From assembly GCA_963737705.1 (NCBI GenBank), contig CAVTTP010000006.1, forward strand, positions 868,001-932,000: a stretch of DNA of 64,000 nucleotides, read 5' to 3'. Numbering within the stretch: the stretch's first letter is position 1; every line of letters starts with the position of its first letter. The notes beneath the pieces are model-generated. The model had not been told where the DNA came from. It ran no database searches and saw nothing but the letters and a program-made list of their open reading frames with translations. This DNA is from PALSA-607 sp963737705. GTDB taxonomy: Bacteria; Actinomycetota; Actinomycetes; Acidothermales; Acidothermaceae. The position numbers were made by a program, and so were the translations under genes. Positions 1 to 8,450 of the stretch are shown here, piece after piece.

Positions 1-2
1 TG

Positions 3-458
3 ATTGCGTTGATCGAAGTCGACCCCTCGCAGATCCATTTGTACGGCTGCGCTGCAGTCGTGCCGACCGACGAAGAAGACGTCGTGCTCGTGACCGATCT
101 CGTCGAGAAGCCGAAGACGAACGCGCCGAGCAACCTCGCGATCATCGGCCGCTACGTCATCGCGCCGGAGGTATTCGACGTGTTGCGCGAGACTGCTCCG
201 GGGGCCGGCGGCGAGATCCAGCTGACCGACGCACTGCGGGTGCTCGCGGGCCGCTCCGACCACGGTGGGCCGGTGCACGGCGTGCTGTTCCGCGGCCGTC
301 GATACGACACTGGTGACCGCGCCGAATACCTGCGCGCGGTGATTACGCTGGCCGTCGATCGTGCGGACCTCGGCCCGGATCTACTTGTCTGGCTCAGAAA
401 TTTCGTGCAGCAGCAGGATGCCTTGCAGCACAACGCTCAGGACAACGCGAACGCATGA
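3..458 (+). CDS. galU: UTP-glucose-1-phosphate uridylyltransferase, C-terminal part
   Basis: The reading frame is open to the left edge, so only about the last 150 residues of the protein are present. GalU makes UDP-glucose from UTP and glucose-1-phosphate in the cytoplasm, for cell-envelope glycans and trehalose or glycogen metabolism. The segment has the GalU signatures V(T)DLVEKP, GRYV(I)APEVFDVL and GGEIQLTDAL, followed by the RYDTGDRAEYLRA block found near the end of the family. The stop overlaps the start of the downstream moeA gene by four bases (ATGA), so the two are probably translationally coupled. The galU-moeA order is typical of actinobacteria. Identification is secure; the true start lies outside the window. 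Confidence 0.93.
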   Translation: MALIEVDPSQIHLYGCAAVVPTDEEDVVLVTDLVEKPKTNAPSNLAIIGRYVIAPEVFDVLRETAPGAGGEIQLTDALRVLAGRSDHGGPVHGVLFRGRRYDTGDRAEYLRAVITLAVDRADLGPDLLVWLRNFVQQQDALQHNAQDNANA

Positions 459-1678
459 GGACCGTCGACGAACACCTGACTGCGGTGCTCGGGACGCTTG
501 CTCCGCTGCCACCGCTCGAGGTGAACCTGCTCGATGCGCACGGCTGCGCACTCGCCGAAGACATCGTCGCGTGGCGGCCATTGCCAGGCTTCGACAACTC
601 CTCGATGGACGGCTATGCGGTTCGATCCGTCGACGTCGCGTCGGCGACACCAGAGACGCCAGTCGAGTTGCCGGTCATCGGGGACATCGCGGCCGGCAGC
701 GGCGGTGTGTATTCGGTTAATACCGGGCTCGCCGTACGCATCATGACCGGTGCGCCAATTCCGGCTGGTGCCGATTGCGTGATCCCTGTCGAATGGACGG
801 ACGGCGGGGTGGCTCGCGTTCGGATCAACTACGCACCGCCGGTCGGGTTGAGCATTCGGCGCGAAGGCGAAGACGTCACTGCGGGCGAGACTGTGCTGAC
901 CAAAGGCACGTCGCTCGGAGCACCACAGATCGGCTTGCTCGCCGCGATCGGACGTGCTCGGGTCTTGATCCGTCCCCGCCCTCGGGTCGTCATTTTCTCC
1001 ACGGGCAATGAACTTGTCGACGTCGGTGTCGAGCCCGGCCCGGCGCAACTCACCGAGTCGAACAGCTATGCGCTTTCTGCTGCCGCCCGTGAAGCCGGCG
1101 CCATTGCCTACCGAGTTGGCATCGTCCCCGACGACCCGACCAAACTCATGTCGCTGATTGAGGACCAGCTGGTGCGCGCCGACCTGGTGGTGACCACCGG
1201 CGGCGTGAGTGCAGGCGCATACGACACGGTTAAAGCCGTGCTCTCGCGGCTTGGCACTGTCGAGTTCTTGAAGGTCGCAATGCAGCCAGGCATGCCGCAG
1301 GGCTTCGGCACGGTCGGCCCCGATTCGACGCCCATCTTCACGCTGCCAGGCAACCCGGTGAGCGCGTACGTGTCGTTCGAGGTCTTCGTGCGGCCGGCGA
1401 TTCGTCGCATGCTCGGCGTCCTGCCTCTTTATCGCCCGCTGGTTCGCGCACGATTGGCGGAGCGGATCACGAAGACCGCCGGGAAGCGCTCGTACGTCCG
1501 CGCGCGACTCGACGTCAACGACGGCGCGTACGTGGTGACGCCCGTCGGCGGCATGGGCTCGCACCTGGTCGCCGACCTCGCCCTGGCCAACGCGTTCATC
1601 GTTGCGCCCGACCACGTCTCGGAGATCCCGATCGGCGCGACCGTGTCGGTGATGATGCTCGAGCGGCGCCAGACGTGA
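455..1678 (+). CDS. moeA: Molybdopterin molybdenumtransferase MoeA
   Basis: 407 residues, the usual MoeA length. MoeA inserts molybdate into adenylated molybdopterin in the last step of molybdenum cofactor synthesis. Visible signatures are the N-terminal PLPGFDNSSMDGYAVR block (about residues 47-62), the MoCF-binding loop TTGGVSAGAYDTVK (about 247-260) and the C-terminal TLPGNPVSAYVSFEVF motif (about 296-311). The start overlaps galU by four bases, and the stop overlaps the GTG start of moaC, so galU, moeA and moaC look like one transcript. Actinobacteria often carry several moeA copies, so this may not be the only one. Confidence 0.95.
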   Translation: MRTVDEHLTAVLGTLAPLPPLEVNLLDAHGCALAEDIVAWRPLPGFDNSSMDGYAVRSVDVASATPETPVELPVIGDIAAGSGGVYSVNTGLAVRIMTGAPIPAGADCVIPVEWTDGGVARVRINYAPPVGLSIRREGEDVTAGETVLTKGTSLGAPQIGLLAAIGRARVLIRPRPRVVIFSTGNELVDVGVEPGPAQLTESNSYALSAAAREAGAIAYRVGIVPDDPTKLMSLIEDQLVRADLVVTTGGVSAGAYDTVKAVLSRLGTVEFLKVAMQPGMPQGFGTVGPDSTPIFTLPGNPVSAYVSFEVFVRPAIRRMLGVLPLYRPLVRARLAERITKTAGKRSYVRARLDVNDGAYVVTPVGGMGSHLVADLALANAFIVAPDHVSEIPIGATVSVMMLERRQT

Positions 1679-2148
1679 AGCGCCTCACGCACCTCGACTC
1701 AAGCGGCGCGGCGCACATGGTCGACGTCTCAGGCAAAGAGATCACCGCGCGGACGGCGACAGCGTCCGGTCGTGTTCTCGTCTCGGCGTCGGTCGTGGAG
1801 TTGCTGCGCGGGAGCGGGGTCCCCAAGGGGGATGCGCTTGCGGTCGCGCGGCTGGCCGGGATTCAAGGCGCCAAGCGCACACCGGACTTGGTACCGCTCG
1901 CGCACCCGATCGCGCTGCACGGAGTGACCGTCGAGCTGGTGGTCGAGGACGACTCCGTGCGCATCATCGCGACTGCCCGAACTGCCGATCGCACCGGCGT
2001 CGAGATGGAAGCCCTGACCGCCGTGGCCGTCGCCGGACTCGCGCTGATCGACATGGTCAAGGCGGTGGATCCCGGCGCCGTGATTACTGACATCCGGGTG
2101 GACGAGAAGACCGGCGGCTCCAGCGGCACCTGGACCCGCCAAACCTGA
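1675..2148 (+). CDS. moaC: Cyclic pyranopterin monophosphate synthase MoaC
   Basis: 157 residues, full length for the family. MoaC acts with MoaA to turn GTP into cyclic pyranopterin monophosphate, the first part of molybdenum cofactor synthesis. The starting LTHLDSSGAAHMVDVSGK block is typical. Residues equivalent to the Escherichia coli active site are kept: Lys51 (in PKGDA), His77 (PLAHP), Asp126 and Lys129 (DMVKAV), and the EMEAL loop. The C-terminal GGxSG loop reads GGSSG rather than the common GGKSG. The GTG start lies inside the moeA stop region (four-base overlap). Cytoplasmic; function is secure. Confidence 0.96.
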   Translation: MKRLTHLDSSGAAHMVDVSGKEITARTATASGRVLVSASVVELLRGSGVPKGDALAVARLAGIQGAKRTPDLVPLAHPIALHGVTVELVVEDDSVRIIATARTADRTGVEMEALTAVAVAGLALIDMVKAVDPGAVITDIRVDEKTGGSSGTWTRQT

Positions 2149-2264
2149 CCGACCGGCTCACTCTTTCGCGCGCCCATAGAGGCACTTCCTGGTTGCCCTG
2201 TGGGGCAGCTCACCCGGCGATGCACTAGTTTCTCGTCATGCTGACCGTCCGCGAGCGCTGAGGG

Positions 2265-2795
2265 ATGGCGCCGCCCGCCCCGAGGGCGCTGGTCATCACC
2301 GCGTCCGACCGCGCGTCGGGTGGGATGTACGCCGACAAAGGCGGACCGCTCATTATCGAGGCGCTCCAGGCGATCGGATTCGAGGCGGACGGCCCGATCG
2401 TGGTGCCCGACGGGCCTCCGGTCGAGGTCGCCTTGCGGTCGGGCCTCGAGGCTGGCTACGACGTCATCATCACCAGCGGGGGCACCGGTCTTGGCCCTCG
2501 CGACCACACTCCGCAGATGACCGCGCAGGTGCTTGATTACGAGGTGCCGGGCATCGCCGAGGCGATCCGCGCGGCGGCCCGAATCGACGTCCCGACTGCT
2601 GCTCTTGGTCGTGGCCTTGCCGGCGTCGCCGGACGCACGCTCATCGTGAACCTGCCCGGATCGATGAGTGCGGTGCGTGACGGGATGGCGGTTTTGGCCC
2701 CGATCCTCCAGCATGCTGTCGAGCAACTCGCTGGGAGCAATCACGGCGAACCCGCGGACCCCGACCACTCCGATCACCCCGACCACCAGGGATAG
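2265..2795 (+). CDS. mog: MogA/MoaB-family molybdopterin adenylyltransferase
   Basis: 176 residues with a single MoCF-biosynthesis domain. The family adenylates molybdopterin before MoeA loads the metal. Diagnostic segments are ITSGGTGLGPRDHTPQ (about residues 69-84), the following DYEVPGIAEAIR, and the nucleotide-loop motif NLPGSMSAVRDG. The C-terminal tail, rich in Asp, His, Pro and Ser (EPADPDHSDHPDHQ), is not part of the fold and looks like low-complexity drift. It starts 116 bp after moaC behind GAGGG and ends 6 bp before the acetyltransferase, so the two probably share a transcript. MoaB and MogA cannot be told apart here without a tree. Confidence 0.9.
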   Translation: MAPPAPRALVITASDRASGGMYADKGGPLIIEALQAIGFEADGPIVVPDGPPVEVALRSGLEAGYDVIITSGGTGLGPRDHTPQMTAQVLDYEVPGIAEAIRAAARIDVPTAALGRGLAGVAGRTLIVNLPGSMSAVRDGMAVLAPILQHAVEQLAGSNHGEPADPDHSDHPDHQG

Positions 2796-2801
2796 GCGCT
2801 C

Positions 2802-3431
2802 GTGAGCGTGGGCTGGCCAGTCGTTCTTGAGCACGGCCCGGTGAGACTGCGGCCGCTGCGACTGCGCGACGCCGGCGAGTGGCGGATGACGCGGCTGATG
2901 AATCGCGAGTGGCTCGAGCCGTGGGAAGCGACGACGCCAGGGGTCACGCCGAGCGAGGGCGGCCGCGGGTACGGCGACGCCGTTCGGGCCTTGCGACGCG
3001 ACGCCCGCCTCGGCCTCTGCTACCCCTTCGCGCTGCTCGTCGGCGAGCAGTTCGCCGGTCAGGTCACGGTCGGCGCGATCGCGCGTGGTTCGGCGAACTC
3101 CGCGTACCTCGGCTACTGGATCGCTCGCGGCTTCGCTGGCCGAGGCATCATGCCGACGGCGCTCGCGATGGTCATCGATCATTGCTTCGGGGACGCCGGA
3201 TTGCATCGCGTCGAGGCGAACATCCGGCCAGAGAACGCGGCGAGCCGCCGAGTGGTCGAGAAGTTGGGCTTCCGGCTCGAGGGCACCCGCGAGCGATACA
3301 TCCACATCGCGGGCGCCTGGTGCGACCACCTGTCGTACGCACTGACTGTCGAGGATGTGCCGGGCGGCCTGCTTCCGCGGTGGCTCGCGGCAGGTGGCGG
3401 CGCCAGATTGAGCAGCGCCGACTCGAGTTAA
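2802..3431 (+). CDS. GNAT-family N-acetyltransferase (RimJ-like)
   Basis: 209 residues with one GNAT fold. The family moves an acetyl group from acetyl-CoA to an amine, often a ribosomal-protein N terminus in the RimJ/RimL branch. Seen here are the opening VRLRPLRLRDAGEWRMTR, a strand-loop LGYWIARGFAGRGIMPTA (about residues 105-122) that serves as the acetyl-CoA pyrophosphate loop, and the RimJ-type HRVEANIRPENAASRRVVEKLGF segment (split here across about 132-154). A RimJ-like gene between mog and sepX/glpR is a conserved actinobacterial arrangement. The substrate is not known from sequence. Confidence 0.88.
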   Translation: MSVGWPVVLEHGPVRLRPLRLRDAGEWRMTRLMNREWLEPWEATTPGVTPSEGGRGYGDAVRALRRDARLGLCYPFALLVGEQFAGQVTVGAIARGSANSAYLGYWIARGFAGRGIMPTALAMVIDHCFGDAGLHRVEANIRPENAASRRVVEKLGFRLEGTRERYIHIAGAWCDHLSYALTVEDVPGGLLPRWLAAGGGARLSSADSS

Positions 3432-3537
3432 GGCGCTTGGTTCCCGAGCGTGCACCATAAGCGCGAAGTCGACATATTCCCCGACACACCACCGATGTAC
3501 TCGTCACATCCGTCACTCGTGTCTAGCGTGACGAAGT

Positions 3538-4479
3538 GTGAGCAGCCTGATCGTCCTTGGCATCGTGGGGATTTGGATCCTGGTGCTCGTTCCGATGTGG
3601 CTCAACCGGCACGACGCCGACAATGCGAGCCGCTCGATGGACACCTTCTCGACAGCGATGCGAGTGCTCTCGCGGCGCGATCCGTCACGCGTTCGTCGGT
3701 TTGGTCGCGCGGACCACTCCGATCGCACCGCTGACGGGCAGTACCTCGTGATGCCACGCGACAATTGGGGAGTCACCGTGGACAACCAGACCGACACCGC
3801 AGGCCGCCGCAGACTTCGGGTGCCGCTGCACCTGCCGTCGCGCCAACAGCCCTATGCGACGAGCGGCCGAGCGCAGTTGATCGTTCGTCGGCGCCGAATC
3901 GCCGTCGGCTTCGCGGTGCTCGTCATCGGACTCGCGCTCTCGGCCGAGTTCGTCCACACGTCGTGGTGGTTCGAGGTCGGCGCCGGGCTCGCGCTCGCGG
4001 GCTACGTGATCCACCTGCGCACCGAAGCCATCAGGACAGCAGAGATGCGCCGTCGCCGCCTCGCTCGCGCAGCGAGGGCAGCAGCTCCATATGCAACGCG
4101 GACGGCGGGGGGCGAGCACTACTACGCCGCGCGCGTCCGGCACGACGACGCGGACGCCAAGCCGGTTGCCGCTGAGGCGGTCGCCTCAGGAACAGGCAGC
4201 CCGTCCGGAACCGTCAGCGCTTCTGGAACTGCAGACGGCTCGCGATGGGAACCCATCGCCGTCCCGTTGCCTACGTATGTTTCGAAGCCCGTGGTTTCGC
4301 GTCCCGCAAGTGCTGCGCCGCGGGCAGACGTCGAGTCGGGGCCGATGATCGACCTGACGGTGCCCGGAAAGTGGATCGATTCGCAGGTCGACGTCCGGCA
4401 CCTACTGCTTGACGACGAGGCGCCCGAGGTCGACGAACTCGACGTCATTTTGGCTCGTCGGCGGGCTGTCAACCACTAG
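3538..4479 (+). CDS. sepX: SepX/GlpR-like divisome membrane protein
   Basis: 313 residues. The N terminus is a single membrane segment (about residues 3-20, LIVLGIVGIWILVLVPMW) followed by LNRHDADN and a Ser/Arg-rich stretch. A hydrophobic pair of segments lies near residues 120-160 (VGFAVLVIGLALSAEF, then VGAGLALAGYVIHL), and the C-terminal half is long and disordered. This layout, plus the position after galU, moeA and a GNAT gene, matches SepX (also called GlpR), which in Streptomyces stabilises the cell-division machinery. Starts at GTG, chosen because it directly precedes the membrane segment. The name rests mainly on architecture and synteny. Confidence 0.75.
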   Translation: MSSLIVLGIVGIWILVLVPMWLNRHDADNASRSMDTFSTAMRVLSRRDPSRVRRFGRADHSDRTADGQYLVMPRDNWGVTVDNQTDTAGRRRLRVPLHLPSRQQPYATSGRAQLIVRRRRIAVGFAVLVIGLALSAEFVHTSWWFEVGAGLALAGYVIHLRTEAIRTAEMRRRRLARAARAAAPYATRTAGGEHYYAARVRHDDADAKPVAAEAVASGTGSPSGTVSASGTADGSRWEPIAVPLPTYVSKPVVSRPASAAPRADVESGPMIDLTVPGKWIDSQVDVRHLLLDDEAPEVDELDVILARRRAVNH

Positions 4480-4528
4480 AGCTCGGCCGGTGCCCGAACG
4501 CCGGGTGATAGCCTGACGAGTCCCGTTT

Positions 4529-4602
4529 GGGGCTGTGGCGCAGCCTGGTAGCGCACCTCGTTCGCATCGAGGGGGTCAGGGGTTCGAATCCCCTCAGCTC
4601 CA
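4529..4602 (+). tRNA. tRNA-Ala (anticodon CGC)
   Basis: A full cloverleaf can be folded. The acceptor arms GGGGCTG and CAGCTCC pair along seven positions and include a G3:U70 wobble, the identity element for alanine. The anticodon stem CCTCG/CGAGG encloses TTCGCAT, giving anticodon CGC (reads GCG). The T arm carries GGTTCGAATCC and the discriminator base is A. No encoded CCA end follows. Confidence 0.96.
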
Positions 4603-4639
4603 CGCATCGTCCGTCGCCATGGCGCGCACCTGAGGTGAC

Positions 4640-5332
4640 ATGAACGCGGTGAACGCCAAGCCTGTCGGGCGCAAGGCCACCACGTATCGGCAGGGCGCGA
4701 TCATCCTGGCCGAGCGCGATCCGGTGATTGCCGAACTCGTCGCTCAAACCGGCCTTCCGAAGGTGCCCCCGGCAGGCGAGAGCCACTTCGCGACGCTCGT
4801 GCGTTCCATCGTTTACCAGCAGCTTGCCGGGGCCGCTGCCCGCGCAATCCATGGCAGGCTCATCGCGGCGCTTGCCGACGACATCTCGCCAGAAGCCGTA
4901 CTCCGCACGCCTACCGAGACGCTGCGCGCCGTCGGACTTTCCGGACGCAAGGTCGAGTCGCTCCAGGACCTCGCGACGAAGACCCTCGACGGCACTGTCG
5001 TGATCGACCCGCACCGCGCGGCTCGGATCGGCGACGAGGAGCTGATTGACCGGCTCTCGACGGTGAAGGGCATCGGCCGATGGTCGGCACAAATGTTCTT
5101 GATGTTCCAGCTTCGCCGTCTCGACGTCTGGCCAGTCGGCGACCTAGCGGTACGCAAGGGTTACGGGCTCGCATGGAAGGTTCCGACTCCGACGCCCAAG
5201 CAACTTGAGTTGCTCGGCGAACCATTGCGGCCTTACCGCAGCGTCGCTGCGTGGTACTGCTGGCAAGCCGTGCGGCTGTACGCCGGCGTGGCTCCGAGCG
5301 TGCCGGCCGCGACAGGCGAAGCGACCAGCTGA
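4640..5332 (+). CDS. HhH-GPD DNA-3-methyladenine glycosylase (AlkA-type)
   Basis: 230 residues. A monofunctional base-excision glycosylase that removes alkylated purines. The helix-hairpin-helix with Gly/Pro-Asp loop is clear: LSTVKGIGRWSAQMFLMF (about residues 139-156), then RLDVWPVGDLAVRKG with the expected catalytic Asp in VGDLAV (about residue 167). The region ESHFATLVRSIVYQQLAGAAA (about 54-74) is the typical N-terminal helix block of the AlkA/Mag2 type. No iron-sulphur cluster cysteines are present, which argues against endonuclease III or MutY. It lies just after tRNA-Ala on the same strand and the permease follows at once. Confidence 0.88.
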   Translation: MNAVNAKPVGRKATTYRQGAIILAERDPVIAELVAQTGLPKVPPAGESHFATLVRSIVYQQLAGAAARAIHGRLIAALADDISPEAVLRTPTETLRAVGLSGRKVESLQDLATKTLDGTVVIDPHRAARIGDEELIDRLSTVKGIGRWSAQMFLMFQLRRLDVWPVGDLAVRKGYGLAWKVPTPTPKQLELLGEPLRPYRSVAAWYCWQAVRLYAGVAPSVPAATGEATS

Positions 5333-5343
5333 CCGATCACAAT

Positions 5344-6612
5344 GTGATCGTGGCCACGCCGTCGGGTGCACTGGAACGGCGTCTGGCCCTTGGTGATGCC
5401 GTAGTCATCGGCCTCGGCTCGATGATCGGTGCAGGGGTGTTCGCGGCTTTCGCTCCGGCGGCCAAGGCTGCGGGAGCCGGTCTGCTGATCGGCCTGGCCG
5501 TTGCAGCGATCGTGGCGTACTGCAACGCGACGTCTTCGGCTCGGCTTGCGGCGCTGTACCCGGAGTCGGGTGGCACGTACATCTACGGACAGCGACGACT
5601 CGGTGACTTCTGGGGCTATCTAGCTGGCTGGGCGTTCGTCGTTGGAAAGATCGCGAGCTGCGCGGCGATGGCGCTGACGTTCGCCTCTTACGCCGCTCCC
5701 GCGCACGTGAGGCTGGTCGGAGTGCTCGCTGTCATTGCACTCACTGCTGTGAACTACTTCGGCATCCAGAAGTCGGCGTGGCTGACCAGGCTCATCGTCA
5801 CGTTCACGCTGCTCACCTTGACGGTGGTGGTCATCGCCTGCCTCGCTGGCGGCCAAGCGAGCAGCCATCACCTCACGCCGTTTCCGGGCACTGGTGCGCG
5901 CGGGGTTCTGCAGGCCGGGGCGTTGTTGTTCTTCGCGTTCGCGGGCTACGCCCGTATCGCCACCCTGGGTGAGGAGGTCCGCGATCCGGTACGCACGATC
6001 CCGAAAGCGATCACTATCGCGCTGCTCATCACGTTGGTCGTCTACGCGGTCGTAGCGGTGTCGGCATTGATGGCCATTGGACCGAGAGTGCTCGCCGCGA
6101 CCACAGCACCACTTCGCGCGGCAGTCGAAGTAGGGCGGCTGCACGCAGTCGCTCCGCTCGTGCAGATCGGCGGGGCCGTTGCCGCGCTCGGGTCGCTCCT
6201 GGCCCTCATGCTCGGCGTCTCTCGCACAACGTTGGCGATGTCGCGTGGCGGTAACCTGCCGACACCGTTGGCCGCCGTTCATCCGCGCTACGGCGTGCCG
6301 CACCGCGCAGAGTTGGCGGTTGGCGCGGTCGTTGTCATCCTGGTCGCAACGATCGATCTACGCGGCGCGATCGGCTTCTCGTCTTTCGGCGTACTCGCGT
6401 ACTACGCGATCGCCAATGCGAGCGCAATGACACTGACTCGCGAGGAGCATCGGCCGCCTCGTTGGCTGCCCGTGCTGGGGCTGTTCGGCTGCGTTGTCTT
6501 AGCAGTGAGCCTGCCGCTGGTCTCCACGCTCACGGGCGCAGGTGTGCTAGTGCTCGGGGCGCTGGTGTTTGCTAGTCGACGTCACTTTGATACGCGCCGT
6601 AACGCGCGCTAG
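5344..6612 (+). CDS. APC-superfamily amino acid permease
   Basis: About 422 residues with some twelve hydrophobic helices. The first conserved loop reads LALGDAVVIGLGSMIGAGVF, the signature of amino acid-polyamine-organocation permeases, followed by YPESGGTYIYGQR in helix 3. It is an inner-membrane secondary transporter; the substrate cannot be read from the sequence. The frame is open upstream to 5251, inside the glycosylase gene, but the leading residues there are an Arg-rich shadow. I chose GTG at 5344 (GTG at 5350 is equally possible). The gap to the glycosylase is only 11 bp, so co-transcription is likely. Confidence 0.88.
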   Translation: MIVATPSGALERRLALGDAVVIGLGSMIGAGVFAAFAPAAKAAGAGLLIGLAVAAIVAYCNATSSARLAALYPESGGTYIYGQRRLGDFWGYLAGWAFVVGKIASCAAMALTFASYAAPAHVRLVGVLAVIALTAVNYFGIQKSAWLTRLIVTFTLLTLTVVVIACLAGGQASSHHLTPFPGTGARGVLQAGALLFFAFAGYARIATLGEEVRDPVRTIPKAITIALLITLVVYAVVAVSALMAIGPRVLAATTAPLRAAVEVGRLHAVAPLVQIGGAVAALGSLLALMLGVSRTTLAMSRGGNLPTPLAAVHPRYGVPHRAELAVGAVVVILVATIDLRGAIGFSSFGVLAYYAIANASAMTLTREEHRPPRWLPVLGLFGCVVLAVSLPLVSTLTGAGVLVLGALVFASRRHFDTRRNAR

Positions 6613-6615
6613 ATC

Positions 6616-6840
6616 TCAGAAGCCGATGACGGATGCGTGCGCGAGTGCAAGTCGACCTTGGGCAAGGGCTTCGATGTCGCGTACACCGGCTTGGCTCAGG
6701 GCGATCCTTGCCGCGTTGACCTCGTCGGTGAGGTCGTCGACCGCGTAGCTGTAAGGGTCGCGGCACTCGGCCTCGATGAGGGCGGCCGACGCTACCCGCC
6801 AACGACGCAGCAGTGCGTCGATATCCATGTCTGGCGTCAT
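6616..6840 (-). CDS. Small helical hypothetical protein
   Basis: About 74 residues from the ATG at 6840. Composition is that of a real soluble helical protein: DIDALLRRWRVASAALIEAE, then DDLTDEVNAARIALSQAGV. It ends 3 bp after the converging permease gene. The W-x4-A-x2-L-x2-AE-x-R and V-x2-AR-A pattern recurs in the small protein at 47670-47912, suggesting distant paralogues. No known domain was recognised. The frame is open upstream to 6903, but the leading residues look like random Arg-rich sequence. Confidence 0.55.
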   Translation of the reverse strand: MTPDMDIDALLRRWRVASAALIEAECRDPYSYAVDDLTDEVNAARIALSQAGVRDIEALAQGRLALAHASVIGF

Positions 6841-7025
6841 TTTTGATGCCCGTCCTTCCGAGCTCGGCGACGTCCCCACACGTGCCCGATCGACGCGCGC
6901 CACGCACAGCGCGCACGACCATCATCGATTGAGTCGGTAGCCGACCGCGAAACCCTAAGCAAAGACGAGGCGAAGTTTCGGTGCGATACCCGACTAAAGC
7001 GCGGCCATCACGGCCGCACCCCGCT

Positions 7026-7050
7026 GTTTGACGGCTGTGCTCGGGGGTAT
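7026..7050 (+). promoter_or_regulatory. SigB/SigF-type stress promoter
   Basis: GTTT (7026-7029), a 15-base spacer, and GGGTAT (7045-7050) match exactly the actinobacterial SigB/SigF consensus. The -10 element ends 61 bp before the ATG of the hemerythrin gene, leaving room for a start site and leader. A perfect second copy stands before the hemerythrin-catalase operon (47583-47607). Confidence 0.75.
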
Positions 7051-7111
7051 CCGTGGGCAGGACCGGCGGCCGCGCCGGCATGGAACCTACAAACCCTGGA
7101 GAGTGCTCGTC

Positions 7112-7615
7112 ATGTCCACCGATGCCATCGTCGTCCTCAAAGATGACCACAAGGCAGTCAAGAAGCTGTTCAGGGCCTTCGAAAAAGCCGCGAAGAACGG
7201 CACTCCCCAAACCCGGGGGGCGCTCGTTACGCAGATCATTGCCGAGCTGACCCGGCACACGTTCATCGAGAACGAAATCATGTATCCGGAGGTCCGCAAG
7301 CTGCTGCCCGACCTCGAAGACGACGTGCTCGAAAGCTACGAAGAGCATCACGTCGCCGACGTCCTGTGCGTCGAGCTGTCGAAGATGTCTCCGTCAGATG
7401 ACCACTTCATCGCGAAGACCACCGTGCTGATCGAGAACGTGGAACACCACGTTGAGGAGGAAGAGACCGAGTGGTTCCCGAAGGTGCGCGAAGGACTCTC
7501 CAGAACGCAACTCAGCGAGATTGGCGTCCGACTCCTCGAACTGAAGAAGACCGCACCAACTGACCCGAGCGACCCCAAGGCAAAGAAGAGCGCGCACGAC
7601 GCCGTTACTGCGTGA
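7112..7615 (+). CDS. Hemerythrin HHE-domain protein
   Basis: 167 residues forming a four-helix hemerythrin-like bundle that binds a di-iron centre; bacterial members handle oxygen, nitric oxide or peroxide stress. Candidate iron ligands are His in DDHKAVKKLF (about residue 13), the HTFIENE pair (about 50-56), the EEHHVAD helix (about 77-83) and the HHVEEEETEWFP motif (about 111-122). The ATG at 7112 was chosen because CTGGAGAG precedes it at a good distance. The tail is Lys-rich (KKTAPTDPSDPKAKKSA). The SigB-type promoter upstream suggests a general stress gene. A second HHE protein lies next to catalase at 47044. Confidence 0.9.
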   Translation: MSTDAIVVLKDDHKAVKKLFRAFEKAAKNGTPQTRGALVTQIIAELTRHTFIENEIMYPEVRKLLPDLEDDVLESYEEHHVADVLCVELSKMSPSDDHFIAKTTVLIENVEHHVEEEETEWFPKVREGLSRTQLSEIGVRLLELKKTAPTDPSDPKAKKSAHDAVTA

Positions 7616-7632
7616 GCCAGGCGGCAGCCCGC

Positions 7633-8367
7633 TCACGGCACCGTGGGCGGGCTGTCGAACGGTCCGAGCAGCGGAATGCTTGGGTCGGCCGAGCCGTAGC
7701 CGATCTCGACTGCATCGCCGAAGTAGAACGGTGAGACGAGAATCGTCCCTCCCGGACACGCGCCCTGATACGACGGCCACGGCACCCGTGTGGGCTGGTG
7801 GCTGCCCGGCAAGGTGACGGCCCAGGCGCCCGTCTCGAAGCACTCTTGGCTATAGGTGCTGCCCGGATGAGAGAACAGGTCGAGCGCCGCCGAGCCCGTT
7901 GCGCCCGGTTGTAGGACGACGCGGGTTACCGGGACAACGAAGCCGGCGCCGGTGAACGTCGTGTACTGCACTTTTGTGCGGAGGCTGGGTGTTGCGATCG
8001 TCGGCCACCCAGTAAGCGAACAGGCTTGCGCACCGACGTTGCGAAAGACGATCGCGACAGTGAGTCCGCCCATTCCACTTTCGAGGCTCTGCGGGTTGGA
8101 CATCTGCAGATTTGCTGCCTCGCACACAGCAGCTGTGGGCGGCGGGCTCGGCGTCGAGGCGAGAGCGACAAGGCTGGACGGCGCAGCTTCGGCTGACGAT
8201 ATGGCGGCGACGGGGCTGGACGGCGGTGTGGTTGCGCTTGCCGACGAGGCTGCGGCGGTCGCGGCTGTGCTTTTCCCTGCCGACAGCGCGATACCGGCCC
8301 ACACGGCACCGCCCGCAATTGCAACGGCGGTTAGCGAGAGGGCCGTGACGGCTAGCCCACGTCGCAT
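7633..8367 (-). CDS. Secreted DUF4232-domain protein
   Basis: 244 residues. An N-terminal signal or anchor (MRRGLAVTALSLTAVAIAGGAVWAG, in part) is followed by a Ser/Ala/Pro-rich linker (about residues 35-80). The C-terminal domain starts at VCEAANLQMS and shows the DUF4232 pattern: MGGLTVAIVFRNVGAQACSLTGWP, later CFETGAWAVTLPG with a second Cys pair. There is no lipobox cysteine, so it is exported or membrane-tethered by its signal segment. DUF4232 domains are common in actinobacterial exported proteins and have no firm function. It converges on the hemerythrin gene with a 17-bp gap. Confidence 0.82.
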   Translation of the reverse strand: MRRGLAVTALSLTAVAIAGGAVWAGIALSAGKSTAATAAASSASATTPPSSPVAAISSAEAAPSSLVALASTPSPPPTAAVCEAANLQMSNPQSLESGMGGLTVAIVFRNVGAQACSLTGWPTIATPSLRTKVQYTTFTGAGFVVPVTRVVLQPGATGSAALDLFSHPGSTYSQECFETGAWAVTLPGSHQPTRVPWPSYQGACPGGTILVSPFYFGDAVEIGYGSADPSIPLLGPFDSPPTVP

Positions 8368-8450
8368 GGGTTTCTCGATCTATTGCCGCACCGGTCGACG
8401 TCCATCTCGGGTTTCTTCCAAGGCGAGCAATACCGGCATACAGTCGGCCC

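Noticed and set aside
437..1615. 392-residue open frame on the minus strand
   Set aside because: It is the antisense of moeA, is Arg/His/Asp-rich with no known motif, while the plus strand has complete MoeA signatures.
1863..3458. 531-residue open frame on the minus strand
   Set aside because: It runs opposite moaC, mog and the acetyltransferase, whose family motifs are all intact, and has the composition of a shadow frame in high-GC DNA.
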